A stretch of DNA of 64,000 nt, taken from NCBI GenBank assembly GCA_003116995.1, contig BDSL01000116.1, positions 62,001 to 126,000 on the forward strand, in the 5' to 3' direction. Under the pieces are notes generated by a model that was not told where the DNA came from, searched no databases, and was given only the letters and a program-made list of their open reading frames with translations. The position numbers were made by a program, and so were the translations under genes. This document shows, one piece after another, positions 44,302 to 56,400 of this stretch (positions within the stretch are counted from its first letter, which is position 1; every line of letters starts with the position of its first letter). Source of the stretch: Yamagishiella unicocca (taxonomy: Eukaryota; Chlorophyta; Chlorophyceae; Chlamydomonadales; Volvocaceae).

Positions 44302-46838
44302 GCCGCGGGTCGCTAGGGGGCAAGGGGCGAAGTGCCTGCTCAACGCATTCTCGTGTGTGGATTGGGGCCTGCACGCCAACCAGTCATGTCGGGTTGGTCG
44401 TTCACCAACAAAATAAATGTATTATTGAGGCAGGGCTCGTGAAAGGGCTCGGAAAACGCTGGTGAAAGGGCTCGGAGAGGGCTCGTGATACGTATTTTAC
44501 TGCCGATCCGCATGGATGATTGCATGGCGAAGCACGGACGTGTTGTCGCGCGTGCAGGTTAGGTCCTGTTCAGTCATTTGATTGCGGGCGAGTGGATGAT
44601 CGAGGGAAGGCAGTCCTAGTCCTGGTCGAGTATTTTCCGTGCAGGGTCTTGGTGGTGGTTGGTTCAGCGGGGTTGTTGTCTGCGCCAATCCTGTCGAGCC
44701 GAGACGATGTCCAGTTCGCACCGCACGACGCCCCTTGGTGCCTCGCGGACGTGATCTGCACGACAACACGAACGCACGATTGGCAGCCCAGGAAATCGGG
44801 CGACGCGCTTTCGCCACACCACGGCGTGAGCCATGCGAAACCACAAAGCGAACAGCTGTTCAGGACGTCTGTCGTGACAACATGTGTGATTGACTCAGTA
44901 TGGGATTTCTGGTTTAAGCGCCTGGTTGTCGAGACGGTGTGAGCCGATGCGCGCACTGCGCCGCAGCCTCGGGTGCCTCGTCATATCTCACAAGTACAAA
45001 TCGAGGGGTCAGTCAGGGCTCCTTGACGGTAATATGCCCTACTCGTTGAGTACCGACGATGAGAGTTGTACAACCACAGCAACCAACAAGGAAAGAGCAG
45101 CCCAAGAACTCCTTCCACCTTCCCCGAGAACTCCCCGAGCAGGTATTGTAGTGGCAGCAGTAGTAACCGATTTACCCGATGGCTCTGCCTGACGTTCTGG
45201 GTCCCATCGTTACTACTAAGAAACGGTCGATTGAGGTACGACAAGCCACCCAGATTCCTCGGACAAGGGCCTAGAGAACAAACAGCGGCACAAGCCACCC
45301 CGGGGGGTCGAGGAAGACCCGTGTGGGGGGGGGGGGTTTAGCCCAAATTGGCCCCCTTATCCCCTCTTTCAGGACAACACCAACTGCAGGCCACGTAGCC
45401 CCACACCCAGAGCAGCCAGCGGAGTGTTTCAAGAAGCCTAGTTGAAAACACCACCCACAGGCCTTCGAGCGGCTCCACCACTGATGCTCCAAGGGGGCCC
45501 GCGTCACCCTCCAGGCTGGACTGCCGGGAGCAGCGGGTTCCCCCAAATGGGCACATTCCAACACCACGGGCTAACAGTTACTACTACCAGGGGCTATCTT
45601 ATACATGATTAGTGACCAACGGTGTGTCCGCAATGTCCCGCACGGGAGGGGGCAGGGGGGTTCGAGGAAGACCCGTGGATGCCAGAAACGGGAGGGAGGG
45701 GTAACACCGCAACTATGGTCACCACCCGGCGGACAGCCTCCGGCAGGCTGGCCGCCTTCGTCCACGCCCCCTGAAATCGGCCCCTGTACACGGAAAGCCG
45801 GATGCAACCCCCTGAAGAAACTTCTCCATACAGTTCCCTTGCCCCTTGTTTTTCTAGTCCCCGGGTTGGTGTATCCTGCTCGGAGGCTGTGTTTTCTGGG
45901 ATGGGAGGCGAGCAGTTCTTCTGGTTGTGTCACTGAGCTGTTTGTTCTCTGGCCCCTTGGTCGGGGTTTATGGTGGTTTGCCATATCTCTGTCGGTCAGT
46001 TTGTTCGTCTTCCTGAGTCTCTTTCAGTATCAGGCGATGCGCCCGATGGCGCTACCTTCTGGTATGGGGCCCATGGTAACAGTTACTGCTACTGGAGCTG
46101 GCTCTGGCTGGCTTTGGTTGCATTGACCGACGCATATTATCATGTTGTGTGCCCTTCTATGGCTCTGTGCTGCTGCCAGTTCTGCATACCCAGTCGAAGC
46201 ATATGCTGTCGTTACCTACAATTCACCAGGTGTTTGCGAAACATCCCGGGACCACGCGTCTCAGCTCAAGGTATAGTTCCGCATACAGGAGGCCCTTACA
46301 GAACCTGCGATTTATCCCGACATCATTATTCAGGGTTTCCGTCCGTCTGCGGCACAGATGAAACTTGACAAATACCAAGGGTTGACAACTGCTACTACCA
46401 AGCAACACCGTTACAACAACCAAGCAACACGCAGGTGACCAGTGCATCAGTCCCTATCAATCCGGAGTCTACAAACAGCCCGTGCGTACGAAGATCTACC
46501 TACCTATAAAAGATAATATGCGCACTACTTTGAGCAGTGTTTTATGTGACACGGCTTGAACGAGCTCAAATCACGGAAAACAAGTCTACAGACGATGGTA
46601 GGCCCCAATTCTCTGGGGAGTCATCACCATTCATCACGCACCAGGCAGTGCATCTTCCAAGTTCCCGTATAGATCCCTAGCATATGTGTTTATCAGTGCT
46701 GGCATTAACGACGAGTTACTGGTCTCTGGTAAGAAAAAACCTACGGTACCGCCGTGCTATGCTGTCAAACAATTTAGTCCATCCCGATGCTATCGACCAT
46801 CAACCTCATTTCGCGACCTGCGAAGACCCTGTACCACC
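44302..46838. other. Repeat-rich interval between convergent genes
   Basis: No gene is supported. It contains the 3' flanks of the mTERF-like (+) and SLT-A (-) genes, two copies of the GTCGAGGAAGACCCGTG motif (about 45305 and 45660) and a LINE 3' end at about 45925-46095. Open frames at 45571-45984 and 45271-45567 on the minus strand are Pro/Gly/Trp-rich and may be decayed retroelement sequence. Confidence 0.5.
45925..46100 (+). mobile_element. LINE 3' end fragment, plus orientation
   Basis: It shares TGTTTGTTCTCTGGCCCCTT and a following TGGTGGTTTGCC segment with the copy at 22.3-22.5 kb. It ends in ATCAGGCGATGCGCCCGATGG, GGGGCCCATG and GGTAACAGTTACTGCTACTG, the family 3' tail. Homology may extend left to about 45850. 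Confidence 0.65.
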
Positions 46839-49800
46839 CTATTTTTCTATCTGCACGTTTGACATCTCGTAATTCCTTGGCAGGCTGTCATCACTGGTGT
46901 TGGTTGCGCTTCTCCCGTAGGGGCGCGTACGGCGCCGCTGCATCATCGCACGTGGATTAATTGAGTCGGCAACGCGGTCAATGAAGCTATCGAAACTAAT
47001 GATGAACTTGTTAGGAAGCAAGGAGAAGGCCGCCGGTAGAAGGATGATTGCAGACGTCACACACCAAGAGACAATCCACATCTTCCGCCACTGCTCCCGA
47101 TACGTCAAGACGAAGCCGGCTACGACCATAAGGTAAACCTGTGACAAGGTCACAATGTGGGGCGGCGAAGGTCAGGTGCCGAGGCTTGCACTCCACACCG
47201 GACTGCAAGCACGCAAACATGCAGAAGGCCTGCCCGCGACATGCACGCGACTGGCTGGTGGGGAGGCCAAATCGATGTGCCTGCCAACCTTGCCGCACGA
47301 TTCCACGTACCTGGAACGGCGCTCCAATGATTGCGAACTCGCGCACGCTGTAGTTACCCGCAGTATAGACCATCAGGTTGCACTGGTAACTGTGTAAAGG
47401 CAGGGGTGAGGGGAATGAGGCGACCAATTTCGGAACGAGGCGCGATGAACACACATCTCTTGTTCCTGTTGCACAAGCAAATGCGAGTGGTTTAGCACAT
47501 CGCCGCGTCGCCACCATGTGACGCACCTGAACGGGTTGATGAAGCCTGCAGACGCCCCCAGCATGATTGCAATCGAAATGTCACGCGCGGGAATGCCGAG
47601 CTTTTCACCAGCGATCGCAGCAATGGGGTACATGATGGCGCCTGCGGCGTTGTTGGTCAGCAGCTCTGACATGACCGCCGTCGCGATGTAGATCGCAATC
47701 AAAGCTGGTCCAGTCCCTCCCATGCCTTGTCCGATTTTGATAATGGCGTTAGCAACCTTAGCCGCAACGCCGGTGTTCTCAAGCGCAGCCGAGACACCGA
47801 AGGCCGCAGCGATGGTTAGGTAGACGTCCCTGGAACAAGGTGTTGGCGGAGGACGTGTTAGCTAAAATGATGGAAATGATGGAGGCCTTCCCGAGTACGA
47901 CGTCAGCCGGGCTACGACGGCGGCCTTCCCGAGTACGACGACGGCATGTACATTCATGTTAACATCTGCCCGTCCCAGCAGCCTTTGTCCACCGTCCCCA
48001 AGCACCCACCACATGATGGACTTGCGAGCCTGGTCCGCATTCATGCATCCGGTGGCAAGCATGAGCGCGGCAGTGAGCACGGAAGCGGGCCAGAGGTGAA
48101 TGTATTCTCGCTCCTTCAGGCCGCCGACGATCTGGGTGAGCACCATTCCAAAAACAAGCAGCGCACCGATGATCATGCGGCTCCGCTTCGGCGGCGAGCT
48201 GTCGGGTACAGCCTGCAGTGAGGGATCAGCAATTAGTTCTGAACAGCCGGAAAGCATTTGGGCTACGACTTTTGTGAACTAATGCGGAGCTAGGAATTAG
48301 GACAATCAAGGTATTTTTTATCAAATACTGAAAAAACTGAAGGGGTGGATGCCCTCCACACCTGCAGCAGCACGAACGCCTTGTCGTGACGGTGCTCCTC
48401 AGCCCACTTCGTGTGGCAGCTGATCAGCAGCACGTCGCCCCCCTGGAGCACGATGTCCTGCACCTTGAGGGGCACTCGCACGCCCTCCCTGTAGGCGTGA
48501 AAAGTGACAATGGTCCAGATCAGCGAACTATTAACAGGCGTCAAGGGGCCATCGACACAGCGCGCAGGAACTCGTCCGGTGACTCAAGTGCACTTATATA
48601 CAAGAGAGACCCCGAATGCACAACTATGTGATGTGCCTCACCTGTGTACGGCAACCACAGCGGCGTTGTACGACGTCCTGAAGCGAATCTCGCGCACGGT
48701 CTGCCCAATGAGCGGGCCCCTGTGAGATACGGCAGCTTGCACCAGGTGGCGGTACAGGACGGACGTGCCAGTCTTATCGACCTGCTCCTGTTGCACCAGT
48801 ACAAGGCCAGGGAACTTTGACAGGAAGCCCACGGCGCCCACGTCGGCAGCAATCCAGATGGTGTCGTCCTGCGGATTCGGAGCGGAAGGACTGGTATGTC
48901 ATCGGAGGTAACGCAACCGGTGTCCGTGAACCGGAATGAAAACACAGTTAATATCGTTTACGGTTGGGACGGCAACATGGCGCACCGTTGACTTCACGCC
49001 TATGGCGACACACGTCCCCAAAACGACCACATCTAGAACCATCGACAGCCATGGTTCGCCGGCAGCCAACGCACCGCTTGAATTTTGTAGAGGTAGTCCG
49101 ATGATACCACGCTAGTGCCGTCAGCGCGATCCACTGACAGCACATAAAGACCAGGGATGCCGCGCAGGCCAGCAGCTGAAACGGTCTTGTTGACGACCTC
49201 GCTCGTTTTCTTTACCTGTACACAGCAGACGGAAGTTGCCAAAATCGTACATCCATTTTCAGAATCAATCGTGTCCTCACAGCCCTCTGATGTTTACCCC
49301 CCCTAGGTGTCGAACCCTAGGTGCCAAACCCTAGGTGCCAAACCCTAGGTGTCGAACCCTAGGTGCCAAACCTGAGGTGCCAAACCCTAGGTTTTTGTAA
49401 CGGTTACAGTGGGTTCTAGGTGCCAAACCCTAGGTGTCGAACCCTAGGTGCCAAACCCCAGGTGTACCTTGACTCCAATGATAAACTCCTTGGCAGCTCC
49501 ATCCTTGATGTAACGAAGCTTCCGGAAGTTGGCCTTGAATTCGTCCCGGGACTCGTCGAAGTACGGTGCTACAAGCAGGAGGAGCAGGGAGGCACAATAT
49601 GTGCGTGATGCATCTTGATGGCTTCCCGGAAACCGATTTCGTACGTCCTCGCTCGGTAGGTATCGGGAAAACATTCCCACAACGGCAAACGCCGGTCTGA
49701 CGTCACACCTACCGCCGTCGGACACCATTATCATCAAACCCTGAGACTCACTTATGTCCAAGATCAGGATGTCGTTGGCCGCCAGGATCATGTCGCTCAG

Positions 49801-52748
49801 GCGACCATCCGCCCGGCCATTGCCGCGCTGGATGCCAATCGGCAGCAGACCAAAGCGCCCCTGCCACTGCACCTCGCGAATTGTGCGACCGACTAAGTCA
49901 GATGTGGTGCTCAACGTCACCTGCGGGTCGTGGCGGCAACGAAATGGGTCATGGGTGGCGAACAAAGAAGCCACAGGACGCCTACCCATACTTCCGAGGG
50001 ATCCAGCTGTATGTCTCTTCGCACCCCAACCGCGCCTAAGCCCGATGTGTCCCAATTGCCGTAAGTGTTTGCCGTTCCGAGGGTTCAACAATCTGTGGTG
50101 CCGGTTCAGTCGCACCTGAATAAGCTTCTTGTACGGCGATGCGGTGTTGTCGTGGAATGCTGTTGCTTCAGAGTCATCTCCTGATGCCCCGTATGCAGGC
50201 TCGCCCTCCAAAGCGCGCTCCATCTCCTGCAGCCCCGTCAGGGGAAAATCAATGTTACTGGCATCGGGAAGCTTCTGTTTACGACATACACAAGACCAGG
50301 CGACATCCGTGCAGCCTGCCCTTTCCACTCCTCTTCTGAAGCACAGAATACCCATAGTGGCCATCACGCTCGGAACGGTGGTTGTTGTAACGATTACGTT
50401 GGTGGTGCACAGCGCATGGGCGTTGCGAGTGCGGCCTGTGTGGCCCGCACGCGTGCGTCCTCACCCTGCCATCCGCACCTGGGTGACCAGGCCCAAGCCG
50501 TATTCTTCACCCATGTACTCCACCACGTCCAGCTCGCCGGCAACGTACATAATATCATTCGCCTCCAAAACCATCTCGGGGTCTATGTCCCTACAGTCGT
50601 GTCAAGAGGAGTTACCGATAGGATTAGGATTAGCCTGGCAACCTAGTCGAATGGCTGGCATCTGGATATGGAAGCTTACTTGCTACGCGACTAGCTACGC
50701 GACTACCGGGCAGGTGCGAGATGGCAGCATAGCGGCCGCTATGTTGGGTTTGGGTATAATACATACCGTGGGAAGCTAGCCAAGCATGCTTTCCACGCAT
50801 CGTCACTATGAGTGTCATTGTTGCAACACAGTACACTGCACTTCTACGCGTTGTCATCAGCCATGTCGCGCTGCCCTCAGCTGTTCCATAGCGCCATTGC
50901 GACTACAGTAACGTATGTAACCCTTCAGGACAAGCAAAGGGCACTGCCGAACTACGTTAATGCAACGAAGCGGTTGCGATGCCAACGGACACGCAGGTTG
51001 TCACCTAAACCTCTCAACTAACCTTGACAGTTTGTCGTTGCGCCAGATGGCCGTAATACTGAAGCCAGTCTGGTTTCGAAGGCCAGATTCCTTCAATTTC
51101 TTCTTGACCAGAGGTGAAGTTGGTAGTACGCGCACCGCCAGTAGAAGGTCCTTGGCATAGCGCGAGCTGTTGCCCGGAAGGAGGAAGCGCTGCGAAAAAC
51201 GAGGGGTGGGAGGCCATGCATCGGCCGGTGTACAGCAAAATTGGGTAATACTGGCTCCGCAAATTTGCATGTCATATTATTCCACCCTGCTTTGCTTCCC
51301 TCCCTAAACATCGTAGAATCCGAACGCAGAAGCGCGCTTGCACGCTTAATAGCTGTGAACCGACCCAATAAAATTAGCCACGCTTCGGTTGTTAGGTTGC
51401 GACTCCCCATTCCCGGAGCCATTTCGAAGCCATGTTGGACCAACCAGCACACCTCAACTCCCTCACCCCCCGCACCAATATTAATTAACGTGCTACCCCT
51501 AAGTTGCCACGACGAGCGGGATTGGAGGCGAGCTCCGCTATATACCTGGGTCACGATGATAAACATGGCTCCCCAAAGCGCGTACGGAACTCCATACGCT
51601 GCAATGTCGAACATCCCGAAGGTTGCCTCATCGAGCTTCTTCTGTTTCGTGTACCGAGCATCCTGTAAAGTTCATGAACTGTGGGTAAGCCGGGAGCGCA
51701 TGTATACTGGGCACACATAACGGCCCCCTGCAAACGCCTAGCCCAACGCATGGCCACGCACCTGCATTCCCACGATAACCAGGTTGGTAGACGTTCCAAT
51801 GGACGTGCAGGTGCCGCCCAACACAGCAGCGTACGACAAAGGAATGAGGAGCTTCTTCGGAGGGACGCCGCATCGCCGAGCCCATGACATCAGGACTGCG
51901 GCAGGATCACCACGACATTAACTTCTGTTTACGATCCAGTTGGATACCTCCCTCCACCCCTGCCAGCTTGATGGTCCTCACTTGGGATCATGAAAGTGAC
52001 GCACGGTGTGTTGTTAAGGAAGGCCGACAGGAACATGACGGGAAACATGGAGCGAACCAGCGCCCAGTGCACAGATCGTGACCGGCCCAACACGTAGTTC
52101 ATAAGAAGCTCGAGGCCTGTAGCGATGGAAAGGGGGGGGCTAATCAGGGGAAAGATGCGTTGCTGTTGTATGCGACATATTTACATCTAGACCGGTACGA
52201 CTTTGGGTTCATATACGTGTCAAATTAGGGTACAGATTCGGTGTTGACGTACCTCCAGTTTGCGTTATGCCTTCAGCGACGAAGTATAAAAAGATGACGG
52301 TGAGCAAGCCTGTGTTGCCATAACCAGCTGCAGCTTTTGGGACCGTAATGATTTCCCCGTCGAACGCTGTGAGCCAAGCTAACAGGATTGTGAATGTGAT
52401 GTCGGGTCCCACCTACGTAGATTGTTTAGGCTTGTTAAGAGCATTGCTTATGCGAATGCACCCGATGCAATTGAGGCTCCAGTGCAGCAGCAAACTTCGT
52501 CGCTGTTGCTCGACTGAGTGCGATCAAGTGCGCGGCACACATGGAAGAATGATAGCTAAAAGATGCACCCTAGCCAAATATTCTTTTTGTTTGTCGATTG
52601 GAAGGGACACCTTTTACAACTTCAGACACCAACCATACTACCAAAGGTCGACGCGAAAAAGCAGGGTGCCACTTACCCAATCCATTGCCATGATAACAAA
52701 GCTTATCGCAACACTGACGACCGCCACGTATCCTGGCCATCCTACCAT
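46839..52748 (-). CDS. SLT: SLT-type sodium/sulfate cotransporter, copy A, 901 aa
   Basis: Plasma-membrane anion/sodium symporter of the algal SLT (SAC1-like) group, with TrkA-C-type cytosolic domains between two membrane halves. Seventeen exons: 52748-52677, 52412-52253, 52116-51982, 51895-51762, 51662-51546, 51189-51023, 50590-50479, 50274-50116, 49920-49752, 49568-49468, 49215-49075, 48868-48642, 48488-48362, 48212-48010, 47829-47527, 47389-47311, 47138-46839; phases give 901 residues. Seen: GYGNTGLLTVIFLYFVAEG, FLNNTPCVTFMIP, GTCTSIGTSTNLVI, paired regulatory segments (NDIMYVAGELDVVEY, DIVLQGGDVLLISC), SELLTNNAAGAIMYPIA, GASAGFINPF. It is a tandem duplicate of copy B, and 14 of 17 exons have identical length. 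Exon 8 is 60 bases longer than in B. In Chlamydomonas SLT genes respond to sulfur starvation; no such regulation is visible here. Confidence 0.92.
49298..49462. repeat. 14-bp tandem array in an SLT-A intron
   Basis: Units of CCCTAGGTGCCAAA and CCCTAGGTGTCGAA alternate imperfectly across about 165 bases. They make up most of the 252-base intron 49216-49467 of SLT-A and end a few bases from the 5' splice site. A 23-bp LINE tail fragment interrupts the array. The CCCTAGG core is palindromic; it is not the algal telomere repeat. Confidence 0.9.
49396..49418 (-). mobile_element. 23-bp LINE tail insertion with A-tail
   Basis: On the minus strand: CTAG, then AACCCACTGTAACCGTTACA, then a short A run, then CCTAG. 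This is the terminal ~20 bases of the LINE family 3' tail with an A-tail, flanked by CTAG on both sides. The flanks look like a target-site duplication, but CCTAG is also part of the surrounding 14-bp repeat. Confidence 0.6.
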
Positions 52749-53428
52749 TCCTGCTGGCTTGCCAAGAAACGACTATTATATCTTGCCTTTGATTGTAGTT
52801 TAATTACAGGGTCGTGCTGTATATCAATTATCCAAACCTTAAACAAACTTCGCGCTATCTATGGAAGTAGAGAAACTGGCCTTGCGGCCTCACGGCCTCG
52901 TCTGACCCAAAGACTTGAATCCCTGGAATGGATTCACACCATCACACCGGAAATTGTTATGATCACAACCCCTATTGTGAAACAGTTAAATTGTCATACA
53001 GTAGCTAGCCACATTGCCAACAGTGGTGATGCAACAAGAACAGTCATACTTCCTACTATCACGTGGCCTTCCAGCACACGCACTGAAAGTTTCATATGAC
53101 ACCACTTTCAATGTGCATTAGACCGCGTGAATCCGGAATACCTGTTCATCGCTGTCCATAGTCCCCATTTCCCCAACAAATTGCCGCTGACCCAACGGTT
53201 ACACACGGGAACCTCGTCAGATGCGGATGGATTAGGAGATAATGCATTAAACGGGTAAACTGATCGCAGGACCACTGAAGGCAAAGTGAACGCCACAAAG
53301 CGAGCGAATGGACCACGTCCGTTGCGCTATGCAAGAACAGTACAACCCATATGCATCGTTCCAACTAGTTGCCTACTTCCGACACGTGCCCACAGGAACA
53401 TTAGCTCGCATAAGTAAGCGAGTGCTAT
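52749..53428. promoter_or_regulatory. Spacer between SLT-B and SLT-A
   Basis: This holds the promoter and 5' untranslated region of SLT-A and the 3' untranslated region of SLT-B, both minus strand. No coding signal was found. A minus-strand TGTAA at 53199-53203 could end the SLT-B transcript. Confidence 0.45.
53199..53203 (-). terminator. Candidate polyadenylation signal of SLT-B
   Basis: Minus-strand TGTAA about 225 bases beyond the SLT-B stop codon (53429). It is a short motif, supported only by position. Confidence 0.3.
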
Positions 53429-56400
53429 TTAGCTGCTAGGTGCAACCTTGGGAAGGCTAAGCGTTCTACCCGGGCTGCCTGGGCTGCCACTGCTGCCGTA
53501 CGATGTGCTCTTCGCCAACTGACGGTCCGAGCTTTGGCGTTTCAGGGCTTTGCGAGGAGTAAGCGCAGCACCCATACGATCAAAGAAGTTGTCAACCCTC
53601 ATGATGATGCGTGCAGGCAACAGCAAGTAGAGGGCGGGGATGACAATGAAGCCGAAGGTGCAGATCCAGGACACAATCCAAACCGTATGCCATTGACGCC
53701 GATAGGCCAGGATGAAGCTGGCAACTATCATGAGGAATACCTGCGGCATTACAAAACAGTTTCTTGGTCAAGAGATAAACGTGATGCCGGTATTGGAAGT
53801 GAAAATTACGGTCCCGCCCTTTTTGAACGTTCCCTTCTCTGAATACGGCACCGAATGTCAAGGCTCGCAACCCACCTGGAATGGTGCGCCAATGATTGCG
53901 AACTCACGCACGCTGTAGTTACCAGCTGCGTACACCATCAGGTTGCATTGGTAGCTACGAAGGGAAAAGGAACACACCTCGTTAGCATTTCAGGATAAAC
54001 AGGATAGCGGGGACAGGCAATAACAAAAGGCAATACCATCACAGTATGTAACTTGAAACACACCTGAAAGGGTTGATAAACCCAGCGGATGCGCCAAGCA
54101 TAATTGCAATCGAGGTGTCACGAGGAGAAACCTTCAGGGCGTCGCCCGCAATCGCAGCGATGGGGTACATGATTGCGCCAGCGGCGTTGTTCGTGAGCAA
54201 CTCGGACAAGAGAGCCGTTGCCACGTAGATGGCGATGAGCGCCGAAGTGTTGCCCCCCGCGTTCTTCCCGATGTTAATGATTGCATTGGCGAATTTTGCA
54301 GCGACCCCAGTGCTCTCCAGCGCCGCTGAGACGCCGAATGCGGCCGCAATAGTCAGGTAGACGTCCCTGAAGCGAAACCACAGCAAAGAGTGATTTAATG
54401 CAGCGGTCGATAGTGTCTCATTGTGTGTCCCTGATCGTGGAGAGGTACCCTCTGGATCCCCAGGCTCCCCCGCCGTAAATTTACTAGCGCATTTTGTAGG
54501 AATGCGCACCGAGCCGGCAATACCACATACCAGTAAATGGACTTGCGAGCCTGGTCCGCGTTCATGCAGCCGGTGAGGAGCATTAGCGCGGCAGTGAGCA
54601 CGGCAGCAGGCCAGAGGTGGATATACTCGCGGCTCTTCAAGCCACCAACGATCTGGGTGAGAACCATTCCAGTGACAAGGAGCACAGCGATGATCATGCT
54701 CCTCCGCTTCGGGGGTGAACTGTCCGGCACAGCCTGCGATAGCAGAGTAGGGATTTGGCGATACCGAAGGGAGGGGTTCCCTCAGCAACAATCAAAGCGA
54801 ATGGGACGGCAATGTGTGTGCGACGACGGTGTGTGCGACAACAAGATGTCAGAGCACGAGTTAGTACTGACTCATGACAGAGTAATTAAAACCGCACCTG
54901 CAGCAGCACAAATGCCTTGTCGTGGCGGTGGTCTTGAACCCACTTAGTGTGGCAGCTGATCAGCAGCACGTCGCCTCCCTGGAGCACGATGTCCTGAACC
55001 TTGAGGGGCACGCGCGTTCCCTCCCTGCATTTCAGAACAGTAGGCCTCGTATATACGTCCACATCCCAAGGGCTGTAGAAGTGCACACAAGAATGATCTC
55101 ACCTGTGTACAGCGACAATTGCTGCGTTGTAGACGGACCTGAAGCGAACGTCGCGGACAGTTTGCCCGCAAATGGGCCCTTTGTGAGATACGGCTGCCTG
55201 TACAAGATGCCGGTACAGCACGGAGGTTCCTGTCTTATCGACCTGCTCCTGCTGCACCAGGTCAAGACCGGGGAACTTTGACAGGAAGCCCACGGCGGCC
55301 ACGTCAGCAGCGATCCAGATGGTGTCGTCCTGCACACAGAAAAAGAAGATGTTTGATGATTAGATAGGATTATTGTTGGACCCATGGATGTACATTAGCA
55401 TATAAGTGACATAAAACCGCTTACCGGCTGTATCTTGTAAAGGTAGTCCGACGCTTCGACGGTGGTGCCGTCAGCGCGATCCACTGATAGTACGTAAAGG
55501 CCAGGGATGCCGCGCAGACCAGCAGCTGAAACAGTCTTCTCGACAATATCAGCGCGTTTGCGAACCTGTCGAATTTAAGCACACGTTTCAGTAACTGTTT
55601 TCGACACCACCACTGATCCGGATACCACAAACGGCTGCTGTTCACCTTGACACCGATGATGAATTCCTTAGCGGCACCGTCTTTAATGTAGCGAAGTTTA
55701 ACGAAATTTGAGGTAAAGTCTGGGCGCTCTTCATCGAATGCTGGGCCTGTAGGGCGAGGGGAGAGATATTGATGGCGTCGATAATTGGCGCGCAACTTTC
55801 TTTCTCGGACCTGGTCATTAACTGAGGGTAGCGTCTCTTCTGACGTGAACAAAAAAACACCAGGGTCAACTCCACTATGCAGACTGTAAAGATGGTACTC
55901 ACTTGTGTCCAGGATCAGTACGTCGTCGCCTGCCAGCACAACGTCGCTTAGACGGCAATCTTCGCGACCGTTTCCGCGCTGGATGCCTACCATGATCAGC
56001 CCGAAACGGCCTTGCCACTGCACGTCGCTGACAACGCGTCCCACCAAGTCAGACGTGGAAGGGACCGTCACCTACAAGAAAGTATGACTGATGTAATCTA
56101 AGGTAGTTCAACTCGCGCAATTGCAAATCAACTCGCACCTGGACAAGCTTGCGATACGGTGAACCTCCATTCTCGGTGAATGCAGCTGAGCCATCAGTTT
56201 GCAAAGAAAGTTCCCTACCAGAATTCATTTCTTGCTCCTGTAGTATAAACGAAATTGGATGGACAGAGTCCTGAACGGATCAACCCCGTCTGGCGTGCTT
56301 TGTCGTAACTCCGCGTTGTGAAGCACCTTACCTGGGTGACCAAACCCAATCCGAACTCCTCGCCAACGAATTCAACTACGTCCAGCTCGCCCGCTACGTA

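Noticed and set aside
49298..49462. Interstitial telomere repeats
   Set aside because: The unit is CCCTAGGTGCCAAA, 14 bp. Algal telomeres are TTTTAGGG or TTTAGGG types, so only CCCTA is shared.
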